Assembly: GCA_026401075.1 (NCBI GenBank)
Contig: JAPLNQ010000295.1
Location: 4,210-46,431, forward strand
DNA: 42,222 bases
From: Planctomycetia bacterium
Lineage (GTDB): Bacteria; Planctomycetota; Planctomycetia; Pirellulales; UBA1268
Direction: 5' to 3'
The position numbers were made by a program, and so were the translations under genes. The notes below the pieces were generated by a model, which was not told the DNA's origin, did no database searches, and was given only the letters and a program-made list of their open reading frames with translations. Positions 14,889 to 26,977 of the stretch are shown here, one piece after another; positions within the stretch are counted from its first letter, which is position 1; every line of letters starts with the position of its first letter.

Positions 14889-14940
14889 GTGAAGTTGGGC
14901 GTCGTCGCGTGCTGATCAGGCTGCCGTCATCGTATCAGGC

Positions 14941-16152
14941 CTATCGCTCCAGCACGCGGCCGGGAAGGGCGGCTGTCGGATAGCCCGTGGGCCAGCTTGC
15001 CTGGTGGGACGGGTACCAGCCGGCGGCCGGCTGCCACGAGGTCGTGTGGCCGGTCGGCTCGAGCAGTTTCGGGAAAGCACCGGTCGTAGAACTGGGGCCA
15101 CCGCCGGGCAGAACCGGCATGCCATTACTGCCACTGGTGCTTGTGCCGCCACCCGGGCCGCTCGCACCAGTGCCGTACCCACCCATGGGCGCCAGCGAAG
15201 GAGCCGGCGTGCCGTTGGCGGGAGCGCGGTACTGCTGCATCATCGGCACCGGAGATCCCGGGCCGGCGGGTGATGCGGGGCCGATCGACGCTGCGGAGCC
15301 CGCGCCATTCGTCGCTGGCGTCCGCTGGAGTTCCGGAATCGGCTTCAGCGACGGGGTCGGCGACAGCATCGGCGGAGCCGTCGGCTGAGGCTGTACCGCC
15401 GCAGGGGCGGGCGCCGCGTAGGTCCCGCTCTGCGGCACGACGGGCTGCTGGAAGGTTGGCTGCTGGTACACCGGCTGCTGCATTCCCTGCTGCGGCACCA
15501 TCGCTGGTGCCATCGCCGGGGCTGCGATGTTTTGTGGCTGCCCGGGCTGGATCAGTTGCTGGGGCACATCGGTTCCGGCAGCACCCCAGGCTTGCGGAGT
15601 CGTCTGGACGGTCGACGCGAACGGACTCGACACGGCCCCCGTGGTGGAGGGCGCCATCATCGGTGCTGCGGCCGCCCCTGGCACACCGTAGGCTCCATTC
15701 GCGGAGTATCCAGGCTGCATCTGCACGTACTTCGTCGAATAGACAGCCCGGTACTGCGTCACCGGCACGTTGACAGACTGCTGCACGTATTGAGTCACCT
15801 GCTCCATGCATTCCCGCGGGCATCCGGTGCAGGGATCGATTTCACTCGACGGCTTGTAGCTGGTGACCGGCACGCACTGGTACTGCGTCCGGTAGGTGGT
15901 CTCGGGCACGTAGCTCACCTGTTGCACCGGCACGACAACAGGCGGCGGCGGCGCGGGGACGGGTGCCATGACCGGCGCGGGGACAGGTGCGAAGATCGGC
16001 GCGGGGACCGGGGCCACGGCATAGGCCGCCGGCGCCTTTCGGCATCCCGCGAAGAGATCGGATAGGCAGCACTGCGCATCGCACGCAGTCGGCATCATGC
16101 CAACCGTGCCTCCTACCAACAGCACGATGAAGAAGGGACGCCGGATTCTCAT
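14941..16152 (-). CDS. Secreted Pro/Ala/Gln-rich low-complexity protein
   Basis: Signal-like N-terminus; APVPAPIFAPVPAPVMAPVPAP repeats, Cys motif CTGCPRECMEQVTQYV, Q-rich middle. Confidence 0.8.
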   Translation of the reverse strand: MRIRRPFFIVLLVGGTVGMMPTACDAQCCLSDLFAGCRKAPAAYAVAPVPAPIFAPVPAPVMAPVPAPPPPVVVPVQQVSYVPETTYRTQYQCVPVTSYKPSSEIDPCTGCPRECMEQVTQYVQQSVNVPVTQYRAVYSTKYVQMQPGYSANGAYGVPGAAAAPMMAPSTTGAVSSPFASTVQTTPQAWGAAGTDVPQQLIQPGQPQNIAAPAMAPAMVPQQGMQQPVYQQPTFQQPVVPQSGTYAAPAPAAVQPQPTAPPMLSPTPSLKPIPELQRTPATNGAGSAASIGPASPAGPGSPVPMMQQYRAPANGTPAPSLAPMGGYGTGASGPGGGTSTSGSNGMPVLPGGGPSSTTGAFPKLLEPTGHTTSWQPAAGWYPSHQASWPTGYPTAALPGRVLER

Positions 16153-16214
16153 CTCAGACTCCTGAAGCTTGGTGGGCCGACCGGCCGGTCACGCCGGCAC
16201 GATCACCATCATCC

Positions 16215-16940
16215 CTAGCCTAGGTTGCGCTCTGGTGCGCCTGCGTAAGAAAAACCGTCTATGAATTCATGAATTCCATGACGGCCACCGTCAGAACCAT
16301 TACCGCCGTCAGGACCGGCGCCCACACCCGCCCGGATGCGGCTTGCGCAGGCCTCGAACCGGTCGTAGAGTTCGTAGAGCGATTCCCGGAGATTGCCGCC
16401 GTGGAGGGTGAATGCGGCCTCAATATCGGTGTCGTGAATCAGCTGTCCGTGCCAGCATGCATGGCCGGGCAGGCTCCGCACGATCGACCGAAGGAGGCTC
16501 ACGCTGGTGCCGCAGCGGATGAGTTCCGGCATGCCGGTCCCGCGGTGAGATGTCACGAGAAGCCCGCAGCCCGACACGCCCGCCGCCAGCCGCAACACGC
16601 TACGGGCGGTGACGCCGAGACACTCCCAGCTGTCAATGCAGACGGTGTCTCCAGCGGCAGAATCCCGTATCGCCGTCCACGCTGTCGGCACATCCCACCT
16701 CGAATGCAGGCGAGCCCGCCGCACTCGTTCACCGCGGCGCTCGATCGCTGCGGCCAGATGCGTCAGCAACGTCGACTTGCCACTGCCATGCGGCCCGACG
16801 ATCGCAGCCGTGCCGCAGAGCCCCCGCAGCCGATCGAGGAGTGCATCGACATCGATGGGGCTGCCCGTGACATCGAGCGGCTCGATGCGGCCGGGCCGGG
16901 TGAACCGAGTCGTAAACGGATTCGTCACCGGAACAGCCAC
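16215..16940 (-). CDS. P-loop ATPase-like protein
   Basis: Walker A IVGPHGSGKSTLL; Walker B-like DTVCIDSWE; adjacent to and co-oriented with the arrestin-like genes. Confidence 0.8.
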   Translation of the reverse strand: MAVPVTNPFTTRFTRPGRIEPLDVTGSPIDVDALLDRLRGLCGTAAIVGPHGSGKSTLLTHLAAAIERRGERVRRARLHSRWDVPTAWTAIRDSAAGDTVCIDSWECLGVTARSVLRLAAGVSGCGLLVTSHRGTGMPELIRCGTSVSLLRSIVRSLPGHACWHGQLIHDTDIEAAFTLHGGNLRESLYELYDRFEACASRIRAGVGAGPDGGNGSDGGRHGIHEFIDGFSYAGAPERNLG

Positions 16941-16942
16941 CG

Positions 16943-17371
16943 TCAGGTCCTCGACGAAACAAGCTGGGCCGGCGGAATGCGGCCGAGCGTGAACACGTGC
17001 TCTGAGACAAAGTCACGGGAGCCCTCGAAAAAAAGCCGCACGCGAACGCACCAGCGGACCTTGACGATCACCCCCTCGTAGGAGAGCGGGCTCTGGGGCA
17101 AAGGCGTGGTGAATGCGCCGGTCGCCGTCGCCGACGGCAACAGAGCTCGGTCGGTGAGCCTCTGGAAAAAATGCACTCCAAGATCCTCCTCACCCTTGCC
17201 TTCCGTATACCACAGCACGGAGTGCTCGATCGCACGGATGTGTTCCCCCTCGCAGCCCTCGATGCGATACCTGACCGAGATCTGATCGCGGGGCTCATGC
17301 TGACGATGTGGTCTGTCGAACTGCATGTCGACTCTCGGCATGGCCGGACCACGGTCCACTCCTTTTGTCAT
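16943..17371 (-). CDS. Small beta-rich protein, possibly arrestin-like fold
   Basis: ISVRYRIEG...HSVLWYTEGKGEEDLGVHFF...LSYEGVIVKVRWCVRVRLFFEG; 4-bp overlap with the upstream DUF3592 gene. Confidence 0.65.
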   Translation of the reverse strand: MTKGVDRGPAMPRVDMQFDRPHRQHEPRDQISVRYRIEGCEGEHIRAIEHSVLWYTEGKGEEDLGVHFFQRLTDRALLPSATATGAFTTPLPQSPLSYEGVIVKVRWCVRVRLFFEGSRDFVSEHVFTLGRIPPAQLVSSRT

Positions 17372-18762
17372 CGCGACACCTCCCTTGACCGCGACGCCTC
17401 ACCACTTCCAGCGGGGCGGGGCGACGGCTCCTTCGCCTCGTCATCGGGCGGAAACACCACAACGGGGAAAATCCGGGAAAACTCCGGCCAATGTTCGGGA
17501 GTGCCACGAACGACGAGCCGCCACCGGACGGCGTTGTGGGACGACGTGAACGAGTGCATGGAGCCCGGGGGAATCTCGACCACGGCCCGCGCCTCGAATC
17601 GGGTATGGGGAGCCGCATTCACCTCATGAAAGACGGCCACCGACTGCTTCCAGACGACTGCTTGCTCCGTGCGGGTGTCGGTTCCCTGCCGAAAGGTCGC
17701 CTGCTCCTCCAACTCGAGCGACAACGCCAGCGACCGAATCGTTCCCGTGCCACCCTGCGCGAGCAGGACGTCATACCGTCTGCCAGGGAACAGCGGATGA
17801 TCTGCGATCTCCAGCTGGGTCGGCCCGACGGCCGTCGCGAACACGAGGCTTCTGATGAACATGATGACTCCACCGATACCCACCCCGAGGAATGGCACCA
17901 GCAAAGCGAACAACCACCAGTCGATCCTGCCTCCCAGCAGGTCCAGACCGGCCCCCACCGCCAGCACCACCAGCACGGCGTTCCAGAGGAGGGCGAACAG
18001 CCCAAAGCCCACCAGCGTCCAGTTTTCCGGGCTTTCAATCGGCAGCCGATAGCGCAGCATCGTGCCGGGTGAATTGACAAGATCGTCCCAAACAGGCACC
18101 GCCGGATAGCCGGGCGCCGCCGATGTCGGCTGAGCCAGCGGATCGAGCAATTCGGAGAGCCCGGCGGACGCCGCCCGATGTTCCTCCGATTTTCCCCAGG
18201 ACCTCAGTCCGCGCACCAGCCCCGACCCACCAATGAGCACGAGGGCCCCCGGCAGCAGCAGCGACAGCAGCCAGAGCCACCAGTTGTAGCCGCGCTGCAA
18301 CACCACCGTCTGGGGCGCTGCGGGGTCGTACCAGCAGGTGGCCTCTGACCCGAGTGTCCATGCCGCCAGACGTCGCAGCGCAGCCTCACGATCGGGCGTG
18401 TTCTCAGTGGATGGCCCGTCGCTCCATGACTCGTGCACGCTCTCATTGGCGACGTAACGCACCCGTAGGCAGGGTCGCCAGGTCGTGATCACCGCCGCCG
18501 GCAGATCCGCGACGGTCGTGCGTGCCAACCCTTTGGCCAGGATCGTGCATCGGCTTTCAAGAAACGCGTGGTTGATCCGCCACTCGGGGGCAGCCACGCC
18601 AGAAACCAGCAGCGCGCCGAAAAACAGCCCGGCCAGGAGGAGCGTGCCGTGGAACAGACCGTCGCCGAAGACTCCCCATTCCCGGGAACCTGTCCGACGA
18701 TGGCCGCGCTTTTTGGAAAAAAACCGCGGCAGCCTCACGATCGATCTCCTGCGGGCCGACAC
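17368..18762 (-). CDS. DUF3592-like membrane protein with C-terminal arrestin-like region
   Basis: N-terminal TM, extracytoplasmic segment with ATCWYDPAAPQTVVLQRGYNWWLWLL (DUF3592-type), more TM helices, C-terminal VVEIPPGSMHSFTSSHNAVRWRLVVRG. Confidence 0.75.
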   Translation of the reverse strand: MSARRRSIVRLPRFFSKKRGHRRTGSREWGVFGDGLFHGTLLLAGLFFGALLVSGVAAPEWRINHAFLESRCTILAKGLARTTVADLPAAVITTWRPCLRVRYVANESVHESWSDGPSTENTPDREAALRRLAAWTLGSEATCWYDPAAPQTVVLQRGYNWWLWLLSLLLPGALVLIGGSGLVRGLRSWGKSEEHRAASAGLSELLDPLAQPTSAAPGYPAVPVWDDLVNSPGTMLRYRLPIESPENWTLVGFGLFALLWNAVLVVLAVGAGLDLLGGRIDWWLFALLVPFLGVGIGGVIMFIRSLVFATAVGPTQLEIADHPLFPGRRYDVLLAQGGTGTIRSLALSLELEEQATFRQGTDTRTEQAVVWKQSVAVFHEVNAAPHTRFEARAVVEIPPGSMHSFTSSHNAVRWRLVVRGTPEHWPEFSRIFPVVVFPPDDEAKEPSPRPAGSGEASRSREVSR

Positions 18763-18831
18763 TTCATGTCCACCTACGTCACGCGCGATGCCTCGGCATC
18801 CCCGACGCTGCCCGCCTGCACCGTGCCAGCA

Positions 18832-19194
18832 TCATGCCTGGCTGCAGCTCTCTTCACGCGTCTCGGGCCCCCGCAGGCGATCTTCGGTGACGTTACCGAC
18901 CATGCCACGGAGAGACCGCGGCCCAGCGGAGCCCACCGGCAACGCAGGGCTGGTGCGATAAAAACCGATCTTCTCCAGTGACCGATACACCTCTTCGAGC
19001 GTCTTTTCACCGAAGTTCGAAATCGAGAGCAGGTCGGCGCGGGTGCAGTTGAGCAGGTCGTGGACCGTGAAGATGCCTTTTTCCTCGAGGCAGTTGGTTG
19101 TGCGGACGGACAGCCCGATTTCGGCCGTACTCATTTCGAGTTTCTCGGCCATTTCGTCAGACTGCGTCAGGTTTTTGTAAGGAATGCGAGGCAT
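18832..19194 (-). CDS. Stand-alone RNA polymerase alpha C-terminal-domain (alpha-CTD) protein
   Basis: LEMSTAEIGLSVRTTNCLEEKGIFTVHDLLNCTRADLLSISNFGEKTLEEVYRSLEKIGF matches alpha-CTD; no alpha-NTD. Start chosen at MPRIPYKNL with gggagg upstream. Confidence 0.88.
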   Translation of the reverse strand: MPRIPYKNLTQSDEMAEKLEMSTAEIGLSVRTTNCLEEKGIFTVHDLLNCTRADLLSISNFGEKTLEEVYRSLEKIGFYRTSPALPVGSAGPRSLRGMVGNVTEDRLRGPETREESCSQA

Positions 19195-19385
19195 GGGGTC
19201 CCTCCCGTGCGAATGAATGATGCGGTCCGGCGGGCAATCGTGCCCGAAACAGTTAAGGAGGAATATACTCGAAAGGGTCTGGAACCGGCTACCTTCGCCC
19301 CATTCGAGTGGTGGTGCAGTTGCCGGGGAACATGGCCCGAACACCTCACGAAATTCCCGTGCCTGCCCATCCTTCAGCCCTTTCC

Positions 19386-21776
19386 ATGAACACGCTGAAC
19401 CCGTCTCAGCAGATTGCGGCCACGCATGTCGAGGGGCCGCTGCTGGTGCTAGCAGGGCCCGGGAGCGGGAAGACACGCGTCGTGACCCACCGGATCGCCC
19501 ACCTGATCTCGGCCGGCGTGCCAGCGGAACAGATCGTGGCCCTGTCATTCACCAACAAGGCAGCCGACGAGATGCGGCGCAGGGTGTCGGAACTCGTCGG
19601 CCCACAGCCTGTGGAGATGGGCACATTCCACCGCTTTGCAGCCCGCCTGCTCAGGCGACACGCCCGACTCGTCGGTCTCACCAGCGACTATTCGATCCTC
19701 GATCCCGATGACGCTGGCGCCCTGCTCAAACGCGCCGCCAAGAAACTCGGATTGTCACTGACCCACACGCCGATCGATCGCGTCGCAGGGGTGATCAGCC
19801 GCGCCAAGAACGACCTGGGAACACCCGAATCATTCGAACCCAAGTGGGGTCGTCCGGTGGACGAGGTGGCACAACGGGTGTGGCCCGTCTACCAGCAGAT
19901 GCTGCTCGAAGCGAACTCGGTCGACTTCGATGACCTGCTCGTGCATGTCGCCCGCATGCTCCTGGACAATGCCGACCTCCGCCAGTTGCTCGACGCGCGA
20001 CACCGCTGGATCCTGGTGGATGAATACCAAGACACCAACGCGGTGCAGTATTGCATCGTGCGGGGCCTCTCGATCGACCACCCAAACCTCGCGGTGACGG
20101 GCGACCCTGATCAGGCGATCTACGGCTGGCGGGGCGCAAGCATCCGCAACATCCTGGAATTCGAGCGGGACTATCCCGCGGCCAAGGTCGTCAAGCTCGA
20201 GCACAACTACCGCAGCACATCCAATATTCTCGGCACCGCCGACCGGCTCATCGCCCACAACAGCCGGCGCAAGCCGAAACGGCTGATGACTGACGCCCCG
20301 CCAGGGGAGCCCGTCCGGATCGTGCTCGATGCATCCAGCCATGACGAGGCTGATCGCATCGCGGACGAGATCGCCCAGGGCGTCGCGGGCGGCGTCCGCT
20401 CCCCGCGCGACTTCGCCATCCTGTTTCGGACAAACGCCCTCTCACGTTCGCTGGAAGTGGCGTTGCGAGGCCGCGGCGTCCCCTATCAGTTGGTACGCGG
20501 GCTCGAATTCTTCAAGCGACGCGAGATTCGCGATGCAGTCGCATGGCTACGGCTTCTCAAGAATCCCCGCGACGACGAGGCGTTCCTGCGGGTTGTGAAC
20601 GTGCCTCCTCGCGGGATCGGCAAACAGTCACTCGACCGGTTGCTGGCGTGGGCGGGGGACCAGCGGTGCAGCCTTCTGGAAGCGGCCGCCGTGGCGGCAC
20701 GCATTCCTGGCATCTCCAAGCGATCCGGCACGGCCCTGTCGCAGTTTGCGAAGCTCCATGCCGAACTGGCCGAGCAGGCCGGGGCCCCGTCGGGCAGCGT
20801 GGCCATGCTGCTCGATGCCGTCCTCGAAAAAACGGGCTATCGCCGGATGCTCGCAGAGGAGGGTGGGGACGAGGGTGGTGAGGATCGCCTCGCCAACGTT
20901 GAGGAACTCGTCACAGCCGCCCGGCAATGTGACGAATCCTTCCGGCCCGTAGTCCCCGGCGACGATGCGTTGGGAGCATTCCTGGAAACCACGGCCCTGG
21001 TGGCCGACACCGACGTCTGGGATGCCGAGCAAAACCGCGTCTCACTGATGACGCTTCACGCCGCCAAGGGTCTGGAATTCCCGGTGGTCTACCTGGTGGC
21101 GATGGAGGATGGCATCCTGCCCCACGAGCGCAGCCTCGACCATCCGGATCAGCTGGAGGAGGAGCGGCGACTCGTGTTCGTGGGCATCACGCGGGGCCGT
21201 GAGGAGGTGCACGCCAGCGCTTCCCGCATGCGCGATTACCGTGGCACACGCCGCATCTCTGCACCGAGCCTGTTTCTCGCCGAGATGACCGGCGCCGAGA
21301 CGGTCGTCACCGGCGCGGAAGCGCCGGCAGCGGGCGCCTCATGGGCCCGATGGGGTACCGACGCGGATGACTATTCGCAAGCCGCCGCCAACGACGATGC
21401 GGCCGACATCGCGGCCACATCCCCAACACGCACGCCGACGACACTCCGGCCCGATGGCCTCGTGCTGGAATTCGAGGAGTCGGATCCGGAGGCCGAGGCC
21501 GAGATGCGACCTCTGCGGCGCCAAAAGCCCGCGGCGGCACGGCGACACCACCTCGACGCCGCGATCGGGCGGGCGTCAGACCTCGCGAGCCGTCTGGGCG
21601 GACAACCACCCGTCAAGCGAACCTACCAGATCGGCCAACGGGTTCGTCATGCGGAATACGGCGAGGGCAGCATCACGGGCATCAGTGGGACGGGTCCCCG
21701 CGCCGTCGGCACCGTGATCTTCGACGGCGCAGCCGGCACGCGGAAATTCATCCTCGGCCACGGCGCTTTGGAGTAA
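19386..21776 (+). CDS. pcrA: UvrD/PcrA/Rep-family ATP-dependent DNA helicase
   Basis: LNPSQQIAATHVEGPLLVLAGPGSGKTRVVTHRIAHLI, VDEYQDTNAVQY, GDPDQAIYGWRGA, LMTLHAAKGLEFPVVYLVAMEDGILPH; C-terminal PcrA-like RVRHAEYGEGSI. Confidence 0.95.
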   Translation: MNTLNPSQQIAATHVEGPLLVLAGPGSGKTRVVTHRIAHLISAGVPAEQIVALSFTNKAADEMRRRVSELVGPQPVEMGTFHRFAARLLRRHARLVGLTSDYSILDPDDAGALLKRAAKKLGLSLTHTPIDRVAGVISRAKNDLGTPESFEPKWGRPVDEVAQRVWPVYQQMLLEANSVDFDDLLVHVARMLLDNADLRQLLDARHRWILVDEYQDTNAVQYCIVRGLSIDHPNLAVTGDPDQAIYGWRGASIRNILEFERDYPAAKVVKLEHNYRSTSNILGTADRLIAHNSRRKPKRLMTDAPPGEPVRIVLDASSHDEADRIADEIAQGVAGGVRSPRDFAILFRTNALSRSLEVALRGRGVPYQLVRGLEFFKRREIRDAVAWLRLLKNPRDDEAFLRVVNVPPRGIGKQSLDRLLAWAGDQRCSLLEAAAVAARIPGISKRSGTALSQFAKLHAELAEQAGAPSGSVAMLLDAVLEKTGYRRMLAEEGGDEGGEDRLANVEELVTAARQCDESFRPVVPGDDALGAFLETTALVADTDVWDAEQNRVSLMTLHAAKGLEFPVVYLVAMEDGILPHERSLDHPDQLEEERRLVFVGITRGREEVHASASRMRDYRGTRRISAPSLFLAEMTGAETVVTGAEAPAAGASWARWGTDADDYSQAAANDDAADIAATSPTRTPTTLRPDGLVLEFEESDPEAEAEMRPLRRQKPAAARRHHLDAAIGRASDLASRLGGQPPVKRTYQIGQRVRHAEYGEGSITGISGTGPRAVGTVIFDGAAGTRKFILGHGALE

Positions 21777-21780
21777 TCGG

Positions 21781-24629
<2,849 letters not shown>

Positions 24630-24658
24630 CGCCGCGGCGGCATGGACCTGGCTTGCGC

Positions 24659-26929
24659 TCAGCGCGACACCGGCAGGGCCGACCGACGCCGTGCCGGGGT
24701 CACCGCGACGCCGTGCACGACCACGCCCAACAACCGCACTCCCACCGATCGCAACCGTTCGACGGCGGCGGCCAGTTGCGGCACGCGACTGACGTCCAAC
24801 ATCGTCGACAGAATCACGGCGTCGCTCTGCTGACCCAGCAGGAGAGCGTCCGACACGTCCAGAACGCTGCCGGCATCGATCACGACATGGTCGAAGGAAT
24901 CACGAAAGCCCTGAATGATCCTGGCCAAATCCGGGCGTGACAACGCCGAAATCGCGGCATAATCGCAGGCACCGCCCGTCACTGCGAACAAGCCATCAAT
25001 GCTGGTGGGCTGGACGGCCTCGTCATTGCCAAGCTCGCCACGCAACAACTCCGGCAGGCCGGCACGCAATTCCAGCCCCAACGCCAGATGGGTGCCGGGG
25101 TGGCGCAGATCACCGTCCAGCAACAGCGTTCGCTTGTCGGCACGGGCAAGACTGGCGGCAAGTTGGGAGGCGGCTGTCGTCTTTCCCTCCCGTTCAACGC
25201 CACTGGTGACGAGGATCACCTTGGGCGCCTCACGGCCGGTCTGGAAGATAAGCGTCCGGATGGTATCGCCGCATTCCGCCAACACGGCACCGTGGTCCTG
25301 CCGCTTCCCAAGCCTCGATGCCAGTGGAAAGGTGCCGAGTACCTTCGCGCCGATCCGGCGTGACACGTCGTCAGCCACGTTGAGGCGATCCCGCAGATAA
25401 TCTGACAGCACGATCAAGCCACCGCCGAGCGTGGCGCCGGCCGTCCCGGCAATCAGCGTGAGCAGGATGCGGAACAGTCGGTCGTTGCCGCGGGGCACAC
25501 CAGCCGGTTCGATCAGCGTCACGCGATTGGGCATGTTGAGGTCGATCGCCGAACTCTCGAGTTCGATGCCGATCTGATCGGTCACCTTCTGGAGATGCTC
25601 GAGTTCGACCTTTCTCGCATCCATGTCCGCGTTTGCCCTGCCGAGTTCCATCACCTCCTTCGACAGCAGATCGAATTCCTTCGATGTTTCCCCGAGCGTT
25701 TTGACCAACATCTCGCGTCGTTTCTTCAGCACGACGGGCGTCTCGCCGCGCCGGCCGACCGTCTCGGCCACGAGACGGGAGACGATCGCCGGACGAAGCT
25801 CGCGCCGTCGGGATTCATACCGGTCAATCAATTCCTGGCCCTGGGCTCGCAGCCGCCGTACGGCGGGCTCGGTCCCGGCCCGGGCGCTCCGCTGTTCCTG
25901 ATAGGAAATCGCCTCTTCGATGCGAGCGACCCGGTCAGTGAGTTCGACGATCTGGGGATCTCGCGCCAGCGTGGCATCGATGATCTCCTGCGGCACCGCA
26001 TCCTCCGGCGAGATCTCGCCGCTCTCACGCGCTTCGGCGATCCACAGTTCGGCATCGATGGCGGTGATGTCGCGCTGAGTCTGGACGAGCAACCCCCGGA
26101 GGGTGCCCACGTGATCCATGAGCAGGCCCCGTTGGGTTGACACCTCGGAACTGTCCCGCGTGCCCAGGGTACGCGCCAGGTTGTTGAGCGTCTCACGACG
26201 GGTTCGCAACTCCGCCATGTTTTCCTTGAATTTCTTCTCGAGCGCGTCACGACGTCCGAGCCGTTCCGTGCGTTCCTTGTTGACCACGTCATCGAGAAAC
26301 GACGTCGTCACCGCGTTGAGAACTTTGGCGACCTCTTCCGGGTTCTTTCCACGCAGGCGGACCTGCACCACCTCTGACTCGGGCGACGCGCTGACTATCA
26401 GCCCCCGGGAGAGCCAGCCGATCGGATCACCCCCTGCCTCACGAAGCGTCTCCAGGTTTTCGATGCCGGGTTTCCGCAAGGCCGCCTGGAGCACGTAGGG
26501 GCTCTTCATGAGTTGCAACTGGGTCTTCTTGTACGACTCATACTCAGCACTGTCGCGTCCGCGACTGAGCATGCCCCCCTTGTCCCGCACTCGGAGCCAG
26601 GCCACGGCCTCATACCCGCGTGGCAGAAGGATCCAGACCGGCACCACGGTCAACATGCCCATCAACAGCCCCAGCGACGTGGCCGGCAGCCAACGGCGGC
26701 GGAAGGCATGAATCACCCTGACATAGTCAATGCCGCCAGCTGCATACTCACTTCCACCAGACGGCAGCATCGGGGCCAGCGAAGGCTGAAGTGGGGCCAG
26801 CGAAGGCTGAGGGGAGGCCAGCGAAGGCTGAAGTGAGGAAAGCGCCCCATCGCGAACGACGAGCGTGCCGGCCGACGCGCGCGGCGTCGTTGCTGGGGGT
26901 TCATCGACGAGTGTGTTGGGATCGCTCAT
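24659..26929 (-). CDS. Polysaccharide co-polymerase (Wzz/GumC) fused to a BY-kinase-type ATPase
   Basis: N-terminal TM Wzz-like region with coiled coils; VILVTSGVEREGKTTAASQLAASLA and TLLLDGDLRHPG; no C-terminal Tyr cluster. Confidence 0.9.
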   Translation of the reverse strand: MSDPNTLVDEPPATTPRASAGTLVVRDGALSSLQPSLASPQPSLAPLQPSLAPMLPSGGSEYAAGGIDYVRVIHAFRRRWLPATSLGLLMGMLTVVPVWILLPRGYEAVAWLRVRDKGGMLSRGRDSAEYESYKKTQLQLMKSPYVLQAALRKPGIENLETLREAGGDPIGWLSRGLIVSASPESEVVQVRLRGKNPEEVAKVLNAVTTSFLDDVVNKERTERLGRRDALEKKFKENMAELRTRRETLNNLARTLGTRDSSEVSTQRGLLMDHVGTLRGLLVQTQRDITAIDAELWIAEARESGEISPEDAVPQEIIDATLARDPQIVELTDRVARIEEAISYQEQRSARAGTEPAVRRLRAQGQELIDRYESRRRELRPAIVSRLVAETVGRRGETPVVLKKRREMLVKTLGETSKEFDLLSKEVMELGRANADMDARKVELEHLQKVTDQIGIELESSAIDLNMPNRVTLIEPAGVPRGNDRLFRILLTLIAGTAGATLGGGLIVLSDYLRDRLNVADDVSRRIGAKVLGTFPLASRLGKRQDHGAVLAECGDTIRTLIFQTGREAPKVILVTSGVEREGKTTAASQLAASLARADKRTLLLDGDLRHPGTHLALGLELRAGLPELLRGELGNDEAVQPTSIDGLFAVTGGACDYAAISALSRPDLARIIQGFRDSFDHVVIDAGSVLDVSDALLLGQQSDAVILSTMLDVSRVPQLAAAVERLRSVGVRLLGVVVHGVAVTPARRRSALPVSR
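26774..26836 (-). repeat. Three tandem 21-bp repeats inside the Wzz/BY-kinase gene
   Basis: ggccagcgaaggctgaagtgg-type unit at 26774, 26795 and 26816; encodes PSLASPQ/PSLAPLQ/PSLAP heptads. Confidence 0.9.
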
Positions 26930-26977
26930 GTCATCCGTTCGCCAGTGCTGAGGCCACCATGCCGTCGATCACCGATT

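Noticed and set aside
26774-26836. CRISPR-like repeat array
   Set aside because: Units are contiguous 21-bp tandem repeats without spacers, inside a coding sequence; no cas genes in the window.
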